Source: Rhodospirillales bacterium (GTDB taxonomy: Bacteria; Pseudomonadota; Alphaproteobacteria; Dongiales; Dongiaceae). Taken from it: a DNA stretch of 64,000 bases. Below the pieces are notes generated by a model that searched no databases, was not told the origin of the DNA, and was given only the letters and a program-made list of their open reading frames with translations. This document shows, piece by piece, positions 9,351 to 18,691 of this stretch. Numbering within the stretch: the stretch's first letter is position 1; each line of letters opens with the position of its first letter. The position numbers were made by a program, and so were the translations under genes. The stretch is from positions 112,609-176,608 of the forward strand of contig VFKA01000003.1 of NCBI GenBank assembly GCA_009885795.1, read 5' to 3'.

Positions 9351-11480
9351 ATGAACGACATCGTCACCCCCGGTATGACGCAGGGCCCCGGCGGCGGAGC
9401 CAGCCTCGCCGTCTTCTGGTCGCACCTGCAAAGGCATCTGCGGCGCGGCGAAATCATCTTCGCGCTCGGCGTCATCGCCATCCTCACGGCGCTGATCATG
9501 CCGATTCCGGCGTGGCTGCTCGACATCCTGCTGGCGCTGTCGATCACGCTTTCCGTTCTCATTCTCATGACCGCGCTGTTCATCTCGCGGCCGCTCGATT
9601 TCAGCACGTTTCCGACCGTTCTCCTGATCGCGACGATGATACGCCTTGCCCTCAATCTTGCCTCGACGCGCCTCATCCTGGCGCACGGGCACGAAGGAAC
9701 CGATTCCGCGGGCTACGTGATCGAAGCCTTCGGCCATCTCATCATGGAAGGCAATTTCGTCATCGGCGTCATCGTGTTCGCCATTCTCGTCCTGGTGAAC
9801 TTCGTCGTCATCACCAAGGGTTCCGGACGCATCGCCGAGGTTTCCGCGCGCTTCAGCCTGGATGCCATGCCGGGCAAACAAATGGCGATCGACGCCGACC
9901 TCTCGGCCGGCCTTATCGAAGAGGGCGAGGCGCGCTCGAGGCGCAAGCAGCTCGAGGACGAAAGCGCCTTCTTCGGCGCGATGGACGGCGCCGCCAAGTT
10001 CGTGCGCGGCGATGCCGTCGCCGGCCTGATCATCACCTTCGTCAACATCATCGGCGGCATCGTCATCGGGGCGACGCAACAGGGCCTCAGCCTCGCCGAC
10101 GCCAGCCACACCTATACGGTTCTGACCGTGGGCGACGGGCTGGTGACGCAGGTGCCGGCCCTCATCGTTTCCACCGCCGCCGGCATGCTCGTCTCGAAGG
10201 CGGGCATCACCGGTTCGGCCGATAAGGCGCTGTTCGCCCAGCTCGGCGGCTATCCCGCGGCGCTCGGGCTGTGCGCGGTCCTGATGGGCGCGCTCGCCAT
10301 GCTGCCCGGCATGCCGATACTCCCCTTCCTGATCCTGTCGGCGCTGACCGGGACCGCGGCGTGGTGGCTGACAAGGCGCGAAGAAGGCGTCGTCGCCGAT
10401 GCCGCCGCCGCCAAGGCGCGCGAGGCGGCCGCGGCACCGATCCTGGAGGAGCCGATCTCCTCGGCGCTGCACATCGACATGATCCGGCTCGAACTCGGCT
10501 ATGGGCTCATCTCGCTCATCAACAACGAGCACGGCCTGCGTCTGACCGACCAGATCAAGTCGCTGCGCCGGCAAATGGCGAGCGAGCTTGGCTTCGTCCT
10601 TCCCGCGGTCCGCATTCAGGACAACCTTCAGCTCAGCGCCAACAGTTACGTCGTCCGCATCAAGGAAATCGAGATCGGGCGGGGCGAAATCCGCCCCAGC
10701 AAGCTTCTGGTCATGGACCCGCGCGGCGACAAGATCGGCCTGCCCGGCGAGGAAACGGTCGAGCCCACCTTCGGCCTTCCCGCCATGTGGATCGATGCGA
10801 CGCAGCGCGAGGAGGCGCTGTTTCGCGGCTATACGGTGGTCGACCCGGCCACCGTTATCACCACGCACCTGACCGAGTTGATCAAGGACAGCACGGGCGA
10901 CTTGCTGTCGCACGCCGAGACGCAAAAGCTGCTCGACGATCTCGCCAAGGAACATCAAAAGCTGGTGGCCGACGCCATCCCGACGCAGATTTCCGTCGGC
11001 GGCGTCTCCCGGGTGCTGCAGAATCTGCTGGCCGAGCGCGTGTCGATCCGCGACCTGCCGACCATTCTCGAAGGCATCGCCGAGGCATGCGGGTACACGC
11101 GCAACATCACCGCGATCACCGAACATGTCCGCGCGCGACTCTCGCGCCAGATCAGCGACGCGGCCACCGACCAAGCCGGAATCATCCCGCTTGTCGCGCT
11201 CTCGCCCGAATGGGAACAGGCGTTCGGCGAATCCTTGACCGGCCAGGGCGACGACCGGCAGCTTGCCATGGCGCCGAGCCGCCTCCAGCAGTTCATCGGC
11301 CTCTTGCGCCAGGTCTTCGAGCGCCACGCCATGATGGGCGTGACACCGGTGCTGCTGACCAGCCCGAGCATCCGCCCTTACGTGCGCTCGATCGTCGAAC
11401 GGTTCCGTCCGGTGACCATGGTGATGTCGCAGAACGAGATCCATCCGCGAGCGCGCATTCGCACGCTCGGCCAAGTCTAG
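9351..11480 (+). CDS. flhA: Flagellar export gate protein FlhA
   Basis: 709 residues. Eight hydrophobic segments occupy the first half, with the FHIPEP family hallmarks FPTVLLIATMIRLALNLAST, KGSGRIAEVSARFSLDAMPG and KQMAIDADLSAGLI. The cytoplasmic C-terminal half forms the substrate/chaperone-binding ring. FlhA is the proton-driven gate of the flagellar type III secretion system. It follows flbD by 34 bp and ends the fliF operon before a repeat element. Confidence 0.97.
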   Translation: MNDIVTPGMTQGPGGGASLAVFWSHLQRHLRRGEIIFALGVIAILTALIMPIPAWLLDILLALSITLSVLILMTALFISRPLDFSTFPTVLLIATMIRLALNLASTRLILAHGHEGTDSAGYVIEAFGHLIMEGNFVIGVIVFAILVLVNFVVITKGSGRIAEVSARFSLDAMPGKQMAIDADLSAGLIEEGEARSRRKQLEDESAFFGAMDGAAKFVRGDAVAGLIITFVNIIGGIVIGATQQGLSLADASHTYTVLTVGDGLVTQVPALIVSTAAGMLVSKAGITGSADKALFAQLGGYPAALGLCAVLMGALAMLPGMPILPFLILSALTGTAAWWLTRREEGVVADAAAAKAREAAAAPILEEPISSALHIDMIRLELGYGLISLINNEHGLRLTDQIKSLRRQMASELGFVLPAVRIQDNLQLSANSYVVRIKEIEIGRGEIRPSKLLVMDPRGDKIGLPGEETVEPTFGLPAMWIDATQREEALFRGYTVVDPATVITTHLTELIKDSTGDLLSHAETQKLLDDLAKEHQKLVADAIPTQISVGGVSRVLQNLLAERVSIRDLPTILEGIAEACGYTRNITAITEHVRARLSRQISDAATDQAGIIPLVALSPEWEQAFGESLTGQGDDRQLAMAPSRLQQFIGLLRQVFERHAMMGVTPVLLTSPSIRPYVRSIVERFRPVTMVMSQNEIHPRARIRTLGQV

Positions 11481-11502
11481 TATCGGAATCGCCGATGCGT
11501 GG

Positions 11503-11610
11503 CACACCCCCCTCCCTAACCCTCCCCCGCAAGGGGGGAGGGAATTTTGAAGCCGGATCGGCCTTACCCCCCGCCCCCTTGACGGGGGCGGGTCGGGGTG
11601 GGGGTGACTC
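11503..11610. repeat. GC-rich palindromic repeat between flhA and flhF
   Basis: Two adjacent hairpins, CCCTCCCCC...GGGGGAGGG (about 11520-11543) and CCGCCCC...GGGGCGG (about 11571-11592), are flanked by roughly complementary CCCC/GGGG-rich arms. This resembles the palindromic intergenic elements scattered in many alphaproteobacterial genomes; a related copy lies at 46078-46124. It may also act as a bidirectional terminator. Confidence 0.7.
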
Positions 11611-11638
11611 GCCTATCTCCGATATTGGGTACTAGCCC

Positions 11639-12616
11639 ATGCAGCTTCGCACATTCACGGCGCCCTCGATCGCCGACGCCATGCAGATGGTGCGCGACGC
11701 CTTGGGGCCGGACGCCATGATCCTGTCCTCGCAGCGCAACGGGCGCAAAGGCGTCAGCGTGACGGCGGCCGTGCAACGCCAGGAGCCTTCGCTCGCCCAG
11801 CACGCGGGCGACGCCGCCAAGGCCATCGCCGTTCTCGACGCCATCGGCTCGGCGCTCGATTTCCACGGGCTGCCGCCGGTGATCGCGGACCGCCTGATGG
11901 GGCTGGCGGCCGATGCTCCCTCGACGGACAGCATCCAGGCGCTGTCGCACGCGCTGGCGCGGCGCATGCGCTTTCAACCGATCGATCCGGCCACTCCCGT
12001 GCCGATCATGCTGGTGGGAATGCCTGGCGCCGGCAAGACGTCATGCCTGGCCAAGCTCGCCGCCCGCGCCCGGCTCGCGGGCAAGACGGTGACCGCCGTC
12101 ACCTGCGATACCGAAAGCGCCGGGGCGGTCGAGCAGCTTGCCACCTATACGCGGCTCTTGGACATTCCGGCGTTCCGCGCCAAGGATCCGGCCGCGCTCG
12201 CCCGCGCGCTCGAGGCCGCGCGCATGACCTCGGGCGTCCTCATCGACACGATGGGCACCAATCCCTTCCGCGCGGCGGACATGGCGCCCTTGCGCGCGCT
12301 CGCCGCCGCGGCCGCGGCCGAACCGGTGCTGGTCCTTGCCGCCGGCGGCGACGTCGCCGAAACCGCCGAAGCCGTGGCCGCCTTCGCCGAAATTGGGGTG
12401 AAGCGGATCGTGGCGACCAAGATCGACGCAACACGCCGCCTTGGCGCGGTCATCGCCGCCGCCGAGACCAGCCGGCTGGCGCTCGCCGATGCGAGCCTGT
12501 CGCCGCGGATCGCCGATGGCCTGCAACCGCTGGCGCCCGAAGAGCTGGCGCGGATCCTGATTCACCACCCCCTGTCAACCGTCGAGAACGCCGTCGCAAC
12601 GGGAACCCACGCATGA
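11639..12616 (+). CDS. flhF: Flagellar biosynthesis GTPase FlhF (SRP-like)
   Basis: 325 residues. The N-terminal basic/B domain begins MQLRTFTAPSIADAMQMVRD with the usual LGPDAMILSS turn. The SRP-type G domain has P-loop GMPGAGKT at 127-134 and the TKID guanine-specificity motif, and ends with IADGLQPL. FlhF sets flagellar number and pole placement together with FlhG. Its stop codon overlaps the flhG start in an ATGA, so the two are translationally coupled. Confidence 0.92.
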   Translation: MQLRTFTAPSIADAMQMVRDALGPDAMILSSQRNGRKGVSVTAAVQRQEPSLAQHAGDAAKAIAVLDAIGSALDFHGLPPVIADRLMGLAADAPSTDSIQALSHALARRMRFQPIDPATPVPIMLVGMPGAGKTSCLAKLAARARLAGKTVTAVTCDTESAGAVEQLATYTRLLDIPAFRAKDPAALARALEAARMTSGVLIDTMGTNPFRAADMAPLRALAAAAAAEPVLVLAAGGDVAETAEAVAAFAEIGVKRIVATKIDATRRLGAVIAAAETSRLALADASLSPRIADGLQPLAPEELARILIHHPLSTVENAVATGTHA

Positions 12617-13404
12617 ACCGGCCTCTTCCGATCCTAGCACCCGTCGCCGAAGCGGCGCCCGTTGCCAACATGATCGCCGTCGCCTCCGGCAAGGGCGGGG
12701 TTGGCAAGACGTGGTTTTCGATCACGCTTGCCCAGGCCATGGCGCGTCAGGGCCAACGCGTCCTGCTGTTCGATGGCGACCTCGGGCTCGCCAACGTGGA
12801 CATTCAACTCGGTCTGACTCCCGGTATCGATCTCGGCACGGTGGTGGAGCGCGGGCTGCCGCTGGATCGGGGCACGATCGCCTTCGCCGCCGGCGGTTTC
12901 GATGTCATCGCCGGCCGATCCGGGTCCGGAAGCCTGGCGCAATTGAGCATGGCCGCCTTGCAGCGGCTGAGCGTGGGGTTGGCCCGGCTTTCGCCGCGCT
13001 ACGACCGCGTCGTCGTCGATCTTGGCGCGGGCATCGAGCGCACCGTGCGCGGCCTCGCCCAGCGCTGCCGCACATGCCTCGTCCTCACCACCGACGAACC
13101 GACCGCCATCACCGACGCTTACGCCTTCATCAAGCTGACGCTGGCCGAATCGCCGGCGATGGACATGCGCATCGTGGTCAACATGGCGGCCAGCACGGCG
13201 GAGGGCCGCCGTACCTATGCGACACTGAACCAGGCCTGCTTGAAGTTCCTTAAATCGGACCCGCCGCTTGCCGGAATCATTCACCGCGACCACCGCGTCA
13301 AGGACAGCATTCGTGCCCAGTCACCCATCATGTCGCGCTACCCGGACGCGCCGGCGGTGCACGACGTCGAAGAGCTGGTGCAACGGATGCTGCACCCGTC
13401 ATGA
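12613..13404 (+). CDS. flhG: MinD/ParA-like flagellar number regulator FlhG (FleN)
   Basis: 263 residues with a deviant Walker A (ASGKGGVGKTW, 24-34), switch I DGDLGLANVDIQLGL, and VVVDLGAGIERTV in place of the MinD DxPAG region. FlhG is a membrane-cycling ATPase that limits flagellar number and stimulates FlhF GTPase. The ATG at 12613 overlaps the flhF stop, and its own stop overlaps the next gene at 13401, so three genes are coupled. A longer in-frame extension upstream lies entirely inside flhF and is not used. Confidence 0.93.
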   Translation: MNRPLPILAPVAEAAPVANMIAVASGKGGVGKTWFSITLAQAMARQGQRVLLFDGDLGLANVDIQLGLTPGIDLGTVVERGLPLDRGTIAFAAGGFDVIAGRSGSGSLAQLSMAALQRLSVGLARLSPRYDRVVVDLGAGIERTVRGLAQRCRTCLVLTTDEPTAITDAYAFIKLTLAESPAMDMRIVVNMAASTAEGRRTYATLNQACLKFLKSDPPLAGIIHRDHRVKDSIRAQSPIMSRYPDAPAVHDVEELVQRMLHPS

Positions 13405-14975
13405 GCGTCGGGTCGCTGACGTCGAGCCCCTCGGCGCGAGCTTCCGGGTCTTCGGCTCAGCCCGTGCATGGCGTGTCGGGTACGGTCGCGTCTCCGCTGG
13501 ACACCATGGCGCGCCTTGCGGTCGGCAGCATTATCCTCGGAACCGTCACCGGGCGCGATTCGCACGGTCAGCTCGTCTTGAAGACCGCCAACGGCGTCGT
13601 GTCGGTCGCCACCACCGCCAATCCGCCGGTCGGCAGCACCGTTACGCTGGAAGTACGAGCAACCGGAGATCGGCTTCAGGTGATCATTCTCAACCCCGAC
13701 CAGCGTCCGCGCGGCGGCGAGCCTCGATTGCCGCCGTCAAGTACCGCGGGCGCCGTATCTGGAAACACCGCGGCATCGAGCGCGCCTCCCGCGAACGCCG
13801 CGCCGGCGCCGCCGGTCGTCGCCTCGCCGGCGGCTTCCGTTACGGCGGCAATGGCGGCGGCCGTGCCGGCAACGGTCATCGAATCCGCCACGACCAGGCA
13901 GATCCGGCGTAGCCTCGGCGGCCCGGCCCAGGTTCTTTCGCCCGGCGCCGCCCCTGGCCAGGCTCAAGTCGCGAATCCTGGACCGGCCGGCGCCAACGCG
14001 CCTCAGGCATTGGCGGTAGGCTCGGAACTCTACGTCCGCCTGCTCCCCATGGATCAGGCGCCTGGAGACAAGCAGCGGCCCGCTACCCTGCCGGCGCCCC
14101 AAGGCCAACTTTCGGCATCGCCAAGTCCGGGAACCGCCATACCGGCGCGCGTCACCGCGCTTACGCCCAACGGACACCCGGTCCTCGAGACGCCGATCGG
14201 CGTCTTCGTTCTTGGCCGCAGGACCGACGTTCCGGTCGGCAGCATGCTCCGCTTGGAACTGGTGACGCTGCCTGCCCAAGCGCCGATCGGCGCTCCCAGC
14301 GGCGATTCCCGGCAGACCCTGATCTCGCTCGCCACCGGATGGCCGGCGCTTGCCGAAGCGCTGAGCGCCGTGAAGACGCGCGATCCCGCCGTTGTCGTCG
14401 AAATCGCCGCCCGCTATCCCCGCCTCGGCCCGCGGCTCGCCGGCGGTCTGCTGCGCGCGATTCAGGCGATGGCGCGAGGCGAGAGCGAGGCATGGGTCTC
14501 GAAATCGCTGCGCGAGGCGCTCACGCGCGGCGGGCATCAAGGGCTGTTGGAACGGATCGATACCGAAGCCTCGCACCAGGCGCGCCATGCGATCGACGGG
14601 CCGGGCTCGGATTGGCGGGTCATGTATCTGCCGCTTTACGACGGCGCCACCCTGCATCAGATCAACCTGTTCATGCGCCGGCGCGGTCAAGGGGGCGATC
14701 GAGCGGGCAGCGACACGCGTTTCGTCATCGAGGTCGATCTGAGCCGGCTGGGAGCGATTCAGCTCGACGGCCTGGTCGGCCGCAAGCGCTTCGACCTCAT
14801 GCTGCGCACGCACGCGCCGCTGTCGGAGGAAGCCCGCCGGGAGATCGCCGGCATCCATGCCGAGGCCAACAAGGCCGCCGGCGTTACCGGCGCCATCGCC
14901 TTTCAGACCATGGCGTCGTTTCCCGTGGTGCCGCTGGACGACATCGCCCATCACAGCGCCCAGGTGCTGGCGTAG
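13401..14975 (+). CDS. FliK-like protein (hook-length control family, probable)
   Basis: 524 residues. The first ~200 are Ala/Pro/Ser-rich and probably disordered. The C-terminal ~130 residues (about 395-524) carry WRVMYLPLYDGATLHQINLF, then RFVIEVDLSRLGAIQLDGLV and LMLRTHAPLSEEARREI, which match the Flg_hook domain of FliK in pattern (a 'LxxLGxVxVxL' strand, then a helix starting with R). It overlaps the flhG stop in an ATGA. Since a canonical fliK ends at position 446, this would be a second FliK-type protein. Function in hook length or another secretion ruler is inference. Confidence 0.65.
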   Translation: MSVGSLTSSPSARASGSSAQPVHGVSGTVASPLDTMARLAVGSIILGTVTGRDSHGQLVLKTANGVVSVATTANPPVGSTVTLEVRATGDRLQVIILNPDQRPRGGEPRLPPSSTAGAVSGNTAASSAPPANAAPAPPVVASPAASVTAAMAAAVPATVIESATTRQIRRSLGGPAQVLSPGAAPGQAQVANPGPAGANAPQALAVGSELYVRLLPMDQAPGDKQRPATLPAPQGQLSASPSPGTAIPARVTALTPNGHPVLETPIGVFVLGRRTDVPVGSMLRLELVTLPAQAPIGAPSGDSRQTLISLATGWPALAEALSAVKTRDPAVVVEIAARYPRLGPRLAGGLLRAIQAMARGESEAWVSKSLREALTRGGHQGLLERIDTEASHQARHAIDGPGSDWRVMYLPLYDGATLHQINLFMRRRGQGGDRAGSDTRFVIEVDLSRLGAIQLDGLVGRKRFDLMLRTHAPLSEEARREIAGIHAEANKAAGVTGAIAFQTMASFPVVPLDDIAHHSAQVLA

Positions 14976-14987
14976 ATACCGCGCATG

Positions 14988-15046
14988 CCTCGTCCTTCGA
15001 CAGGCTCGGGACGAGGCCCTCATGCCGAGCTTGTCGAAGCATGAGG
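14988..15046. repeat. Palindromic intergenic repeat (CTTCGACAGGCTC type)
   Basis: Nested inverted repeats: CCTCGTCC...GGGACGAGG (about 14989-15015), then CCTCATGC...GCATGAGG (about 15018-15045), with CTTCGACAGGCTCGG complementary to CCGAGCTTGTCGAAG across the whole element. A shorter relative lies at 47326-47361. It lies between convergent genes and may also serve as terminator. Confidence 0.75.
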
Positions 15047-15083
15047 ACCGCAGCCGCGTATCGGCGGTTTCCGAAACCCGGTA

Positions 15084-15497
15084 CTATCGCCGCCGCCGGT
15101 GCATCTCGATGCCGATATCGTCGTCGATGATCTGTTCCTTGCGCGCGGTGGCGGCGGCCTCCCGGCTTTTCCGGTTCGCCAGCGCGACTTCGTGGCGTTT
15201 CAAATCGCGATAGGCCTCGCGCAAGCCCTCCTCCGCGAGGGCGACTTCCGCTTCCACATTGGCGATAGACGCTAGAATCGAGCCTTTGCGCTGGCGGACC
15301 ACCCCGGCATAGGCTTGAAAGGTCCGCCCAGCCTCGATCGAGGCCGCGGCGGCGATCTTCTCGCGCGCGAATTCCTCTTCGAGCGATACGCCGTCCCGGC
15401 GCAGCCGATCCGCCAGCTGCTGCAACTCGGTCAATTGCCGGCGCCGCTCGTCGACCATCCAGCCGTGAACGCGAACCAGCTGTTCGAGCGCCTTCAC
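15084..15497 (-). CDS. fliJ: Flagellar export protein FliJ
   Basis: 137 residues, almost entirely alpha-helical with heptad-like spacing, as expected for the FliJ coiled coil that inserts into the FliI hexamer and links it to FlhA. Sequence identity is low in this family, so the call rests on size, helical coiled-coil character and position directly downstream of fliI, whose stop it overlaps by 4 bp. Confidence 0.82.
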   Translation of the reverse strand: MKALEQLVRVHGWMVDERRRQLTELQQLADRLRRDGVSLEEEFAREKIAAAASIEAGRTFQAYAGVVRQRKGSILASIANVEAEVALAEEGLREAYRDLKRHEVALANRKSREAAATARKEQIIDDDIGIEMHRRRR

Positions 15498-16888
15498 GTC
15501 TTGTTCCCTTGCGGACCGTCGCCGAGAATCTCGGCGAGCCGCGTGTAGGTGTCGGCGAGCGTGGTCCGCTCGGACCGGTCCTGCGCCAGCAGCGCCTCAA
15601 GCGCGGGATAATAATGAATGGCCTCGTCGACGCCCGGATCGCTGCCCTTCTTATAGGCCCCGAGGCGGATGAGTTCGCCCATGTCCTCGTAGGTCGCCAG
15701 GAGTTGACGCGCCCGGCGCACCAGCGCGTTCTCGGCCTCGGAGTTGCATCCGGGCATGACGCGCGACACGCTGCGCAGAACGTTGATCGCCGGGTAGCGC
15801 CCTCGTTCGGCAATGGCCCGGTCGAGAACGATATGACCATCGAGAATGCCGCGCACCGCGTCGGCGATCGGCTCGTTGTGATCGTCGCCTTCGACGAGTA
15901 CCGTGAACAATCCGGTGATCGTGCCGGCGCCGGAGCCCGGCCCGGCGCGCTCGAGCAGCCGCGGCAATTCACCGAAGACCGATGGCGTGTAGCCCTTGCT
16001 GGCCGGCGGTTCCCCCGCCGACAACCCGATCTCGCGCAGCGCCATGGCAAAGCGCGTGACGCTGTCCATGAGGCACAAGACATCGTCGCCTTCATCGCGG
16101 AAGAACTCCGCGAGCGCCAGCGTCATGTGCGCGGCCTGGCGGCGCATCAGCGGCGGCTCGTCGGAGGTGGCGACGACGACGACGCTGCGCGCCAGCCCCT
16201 CGGCGTCGAGATCGTCATTGAGGAAGTCCTGCACCTCCCGCCCGCGCTCGCCGATGAGGCCGATGACGTTCACGTCCGAGGCGGTGTAGCGCGCCAGCAT
16301 GGACAGCAGGATCGACTTGCCGACGCCCGACCCGGCGAAGATTCCCATGCGCTGCCCCCGGCAGCAGGTCAGAAAGCCGTTCAGCGCCCGAACGCCGAGA
16401 TCGATCTTTCCGCCAAGACGCTGGCGCTGGTGGGCGGGCGGCGGCGCGGCGCGCAGGCGCATGGCGACCGGGCCTTGCGGGAGCGCTCCCTTGCCGTCGA
16501 TGGGCTCGCCCAGCGCGTTCACCACCCGCCCGAGCCAGGCCCGGGTCGGCCGCACCGTGGGTTCGGCGTGCGACAGCTCGGCGCGTGCCCCGAGCCCGAC
16601 GCCGTCCAGCGATCCATAGGCCATGCCGAGCGCGCGTCCGTCGCGGAAGCCTACGATTTCACAAACGATTCTCCGCTCGCGGCGATCGACCAGAACGCAG
16701 CGCGCGCCGACCGCGAGGTCGCGCCCAATCCCCTCGATCTCGACCAATAAACCGAGTACCGCCCCGACCCGGCCAAAGTGCTTGGCCTCGGGCAGGTGCT
16801 CCAAATCGGCGATCAGATCTCGCACTGGATCCACTAATTGCTTCATTTTCCGGTGAGAATCGGCGTTTTGCCCCAAGAAACCCATCAT
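15494..16888 (-). CDS. fliI: Flagellum-specific export ATPase FliI
   Basis: 464 residues with Walker A GSGVGKS at 186-192, [14 protein letters not shown], and Walker B ([13 protein letters not shown]). The [20 protein letters not shown] block identifies FliI rather than the F1 beta subunit. It energises flagellar type III export with FliH and FliJ. An alternative start at Met15 is possible. It is divergent from ctrA and shares a 147-bp promoter region with it, which carries a CtrA-type box 13 bp before this start. Confidence 0.96.
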   Translation of the reverse strand: MMGFLGQNADSHRKMKQLVDPVRDLIADLEHLPEAKHFGRVGAVLGLLVEIEGIGRDLAVGARCVLVDRRERRIVCEIVGFRDGRALGMAYGSLDGVGLGARAELSHAEPTVRPTRAWLGRVVNALGEPIDGKGALPQGPVAMRLRAAPPPAHQRQRLGGKIDLGVRALNGFLTCCRGQRMGIFAGSGVGKSILLSMLARYTASDVNVIGLIGERGREVQDFLNDDLDAEGLARSVVVVATSDEPPLMRRQAAHMTLALAEFFRDEGDDVLCLMDSVTRFAMALREIGLSAGEPPASKGYTPSVFGELPRLLERAGPGSGAGTITGLFTVLVEGDDHNEPIADAVRGILDGHIVLDRAIAERGRYPAINVLRSVSRVMPGCNSEAENALVRRARQLLATYEDMGELIRLGAYKKGSDPGVDEAIHYYPALEALLAQDRSERTTLADTYTRLAEILGDGPQGNKT

Positions 16889-16900
16889 CCCCGAGGCGGC

Positions 16901-16915
16901 TTAAAGTTTGGTGAA
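16901..16915 (-). promoter_or_regulatory. CtrA-type box upstream of fliI
   Basis: Read on the + strand it is TTAA-N7-TGAA; toward fliI it is TTCA-N7-TTAA, one mismatch from consensus. The whole block CTTAAAG-NN-TGGTGAAA recurs between chpT and cheA at 23830-23846, which argues for a shared binding site. Confidence 0.55.
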
Positions 16916-16948
16916 ACAGCGATGAACGACCTCTTGATCGCCCGGCCG

Positions 16949-16963
16949 GTAAGGGTCTATTAA
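16949..16963 (+). promoter_or_regulatory. CtrA-type autoregulatory box upstream of ctrA
   Basis: GTAA-N7-TTAA followed by CC, one mismatch from TTAA-N7-TTAACC, 73 bp before the ctrA start. A second TTAAC lies at 16983-16987, and a GANTC site (GAGTC, 16994-16998, the CcrM methylation target) is close by. Known ctrA promoters in this class have both elements; function here is inference. Confidence 0.5.
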
Positions 16964-17025
16964 CCAATTTCATGCACGATCGTTAACGGCGCGGAGTCAT
17001 GGGGGCGCCGGCAACCATAAATAAT

Positions 17026-17032
17026 GAGGGTG
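17026..17032 (+). promoter_or_regulatory. Ribosome binding site deciding the ctrA start
   Basis: GAGGGTG lies 4-10 bases before the ATG at 17036. This favours the canonical N-terminus MRVLLVEDD over the in-frame ATG at 17024, which has no such site. Confidence 0.6.
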
Positions 17033-17035
17033 TCC

Positions 17036-17752
17036 ATGCGCGTACTCCTGGTGGAAGACGATTCCGGAACCGCACAAAGCATCGAGCTGATGCTGAAATC
17101 CGCGGGCTTCATCGTTGATTCGACCGATCTCGGCGAGGATGGGCTCGAGATCGGCAAGATTTACGATTACGACATCATCCTGCTCGACCTCATGCTGCCG
17201 GACATCGACGGCTACGAGGTTCTGCGCCGGATGCGGGCCGCGCGCATCAATACGCCAATTCTCATTCTGACCGGTCTGGGCGAGCTCGACAACAAGTTGA
17301 AGGGGTTGGGGCTCGGGGCCGACGACTATCTGGTGAAGCCCTTCGACAAGCGCGAACTCATTGCCCGGATCCAGGCCATTATCCGGCGTTCCAAGGGGCA
17401 CGCGGAATCGGTCATCCAGACCGGCAAGCTGAAGGTCAATCTGGACGCCCGCACCGTCGAGGTCGAAGGCCAGCCGCTGCATCTTACCGGCAAGGAATAC
17501 GGCATCCTCGAACTCTTGTCGCTGCGCAAGGGAACGACGCTGACCAAGGAGATGTTTCTCAATCATCTCTATGGCGGCATGGACGAGCCCGAACTCAAGA
17601 TCATCGACGTCTTCGTCTGCAAGCTGCGCAAGAAATTGACGGCGGCGGCTAGGGGCGAGACCTATATCGAAACGGTCTGGGGCCGCGGCTACGTGCTGCG
17701 CGATCCCGTCGTGACGGAGAACCAGCCCGAGGCGCGCCGCGCCGCCGGCTGA
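17036..17752 (+). CDS. ctrA: Cell-cycle response regulator CtrA
   Basis: 238 residues. The receiver domain ([20 protein letters not shown]) has phospho-acceptor Asp51 in [19 protein letters not shown] and the CtrA-specific [18 protein letters not shown]. The winged-helix domain contains [20 protein letters not shown] and [20 protein letters not shown], which are nearly diagnostic for CtrA. In this class it is the master regulator of cell cycle and/or motility and is phosphorylated through CckA-ChpT. It is divergent from fliI and followed by a strong terminator. SciP, its inhibitor, and ChpT, its phosphotransferase, are both in the window. Confidence 0.98.
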   Translation: MRVLLVEDDSGTAQSIELMLKSAGFIVDSTDLGEDGLEIGKIYDYDIILLDLMLPDIDGYEVLRRMRAARINTPILILTGLGELDNKLKGLGLGADDYLVKPFDKRELIARIQAIIRRSKGHAESVIQTGKLKVNLDARTVEVEGQPLHLTGKEYGILELLSLRKGTTLTKEMFLNHLYGGMDEPELKIIDVFVCKLRKKLTAAARGETYIETVWGRGYVLRDPVVTENQPEARRAAG

Positions 17753-17776
17753 TACGTCACGCCATCCACGACAAAC

Positions 17777-17804
17777 AAAGGGGCGCCGATTTCGGCGCCC
17801 CTTT
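17777..17804. terminator. Bidirectional terminator between ctrA and cheR
   Basis: AAAGGGGCGCC pairs with GGCGCCCCTTT around a GATTTC loop, followed by a T-rich stretch on the + strand and preceded by A-rich sequence that serves the minus-strand cheR transcript. It lies between convergent genes. Confidence 0.9.
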
Positions 17805-17827
17805 TATTCGCGCCGATAAAAGGACGG

Positions 17828-18691
17828 TCAGCCGACCGCGAACCGGGCTGGAGCGCCGGCGGTGTGCGCCGCCGGGACGCCCGCGGCGATCGTATAGACG
17901 CCGCGCTGGCCCTCGATGAGTTGAAAGCGATCGGAGACCCCGATCACGGTCTCGGCGCCGCCCAGATAGAGAATGCCATCGCCGGGCATCTGGCGCGCGA
18001 TGCCGGCCAAGACCTTGGCCTTGGTCGGATGCTCGAAGTAGATGAGAACGTTACGGCAGAACACGATATCGAAGCGCCCCAGCGGCGCCGGATCGTTGAG
18101 CAGATTGAAGGGACGGAACGTAACCATGTCGCGAATCTTCTGGGCGATCTGCCAGCGATCGCCGTTCTGCTCGAAATGTTTCATCAGCATCGTGATCGGA
18201 AGTCCGCGTTGGACCTCGAACTGGGAGTAGGCGCCTTCTTTCGCCCGGCGCAGGATGTCGCCCGACAAATCGGTGGCCAGGATGTCGACGCGCCAGCCGG
18301 CCAGCTTGGCCGCCTCCTCGCACAGGATCATGGCAATGGAGTAGGGCTCCTGTCCGCTCGAACACGCCGCGCACCAGATCCGAATGTGGCGCTGCTGCGC
18401 CCGGTTTTTCAGCATGCGCGGAAGAACCAGCGTGCGCAACTGGTCGAACGGCCGCGTGTCGCGGAAAAAGAACGATTCGTTCGTGGTCATGGCCTCGACC
18501 ACGTCGCGCAGGAGTTTCTCATCCGGCCGCGAACGCATCGCCTTGGCCAGCGCATCGAAGTTGGCGAACTTCCAGCGCGTCGCCACCGGCATGAGGCGGC
18601 TTTTCAGAAGGTAGGCCTTGTCCTTCGACAGAACGAGACCGGACTGCTCCTTCAGCATCTTGCAGAAGAAATCGTAGTCCTGGACGTTCAT
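17828..18691 (-). CDS. cheR: Chemotaxis protein methyltransferase CheR
   Basis: 287 residues starting MNVQDYDFFCKMLKEQSGL. The CheR N-terminal helical domain is followed by the SAM-dependent methyltransferase domain with RIWCAACSSGQEPYSIAMIL, DILATDLSGDIL and FDIVFCRNVLIYF. It methylates glutamates of methyl-accepting chemoreceptors for adaptation. The start codon overlaps the cheB stop in an ATGA. It is the last gene of the chpT-cheAWYBR operon. A long upstream in-frame extension lies within cheB and is not used. Confidence 0.97.
   Translation of the reverse strand: MNVQDYDFFCKMLKEQSGLVLSKDKAYLLKSRLMPVATRWKFANFDALAKAMRSRPDEKLLRDVVEAMTTNESFFFRDTRPFDQLRTLVLPRMLKNRAQQRHIRIWCAACSSGQEPYSIAMILCEEAAKLAGWRVDILATDLSGDILRRAKEGAYSQFEVQRGLPITMLMKHFEQNGDRWQIAQKIRDMVTFRPFNLLNDPAPLGRFDIVFCRNVLIYFEHPTKAKVLAGIARQMPGDGILYLGGAETVIGVSDRFQLIEGQRGVYTIAAGVPAAHTAGAPARFAVG

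Noticed and set aside
9174..11507. A 777-codon frame antisense to flhA
   Set aside because: Shadow of a clear flhA; the composition (His/Gly/Arg/Asp-rich) is typical of reverse-frame reading.
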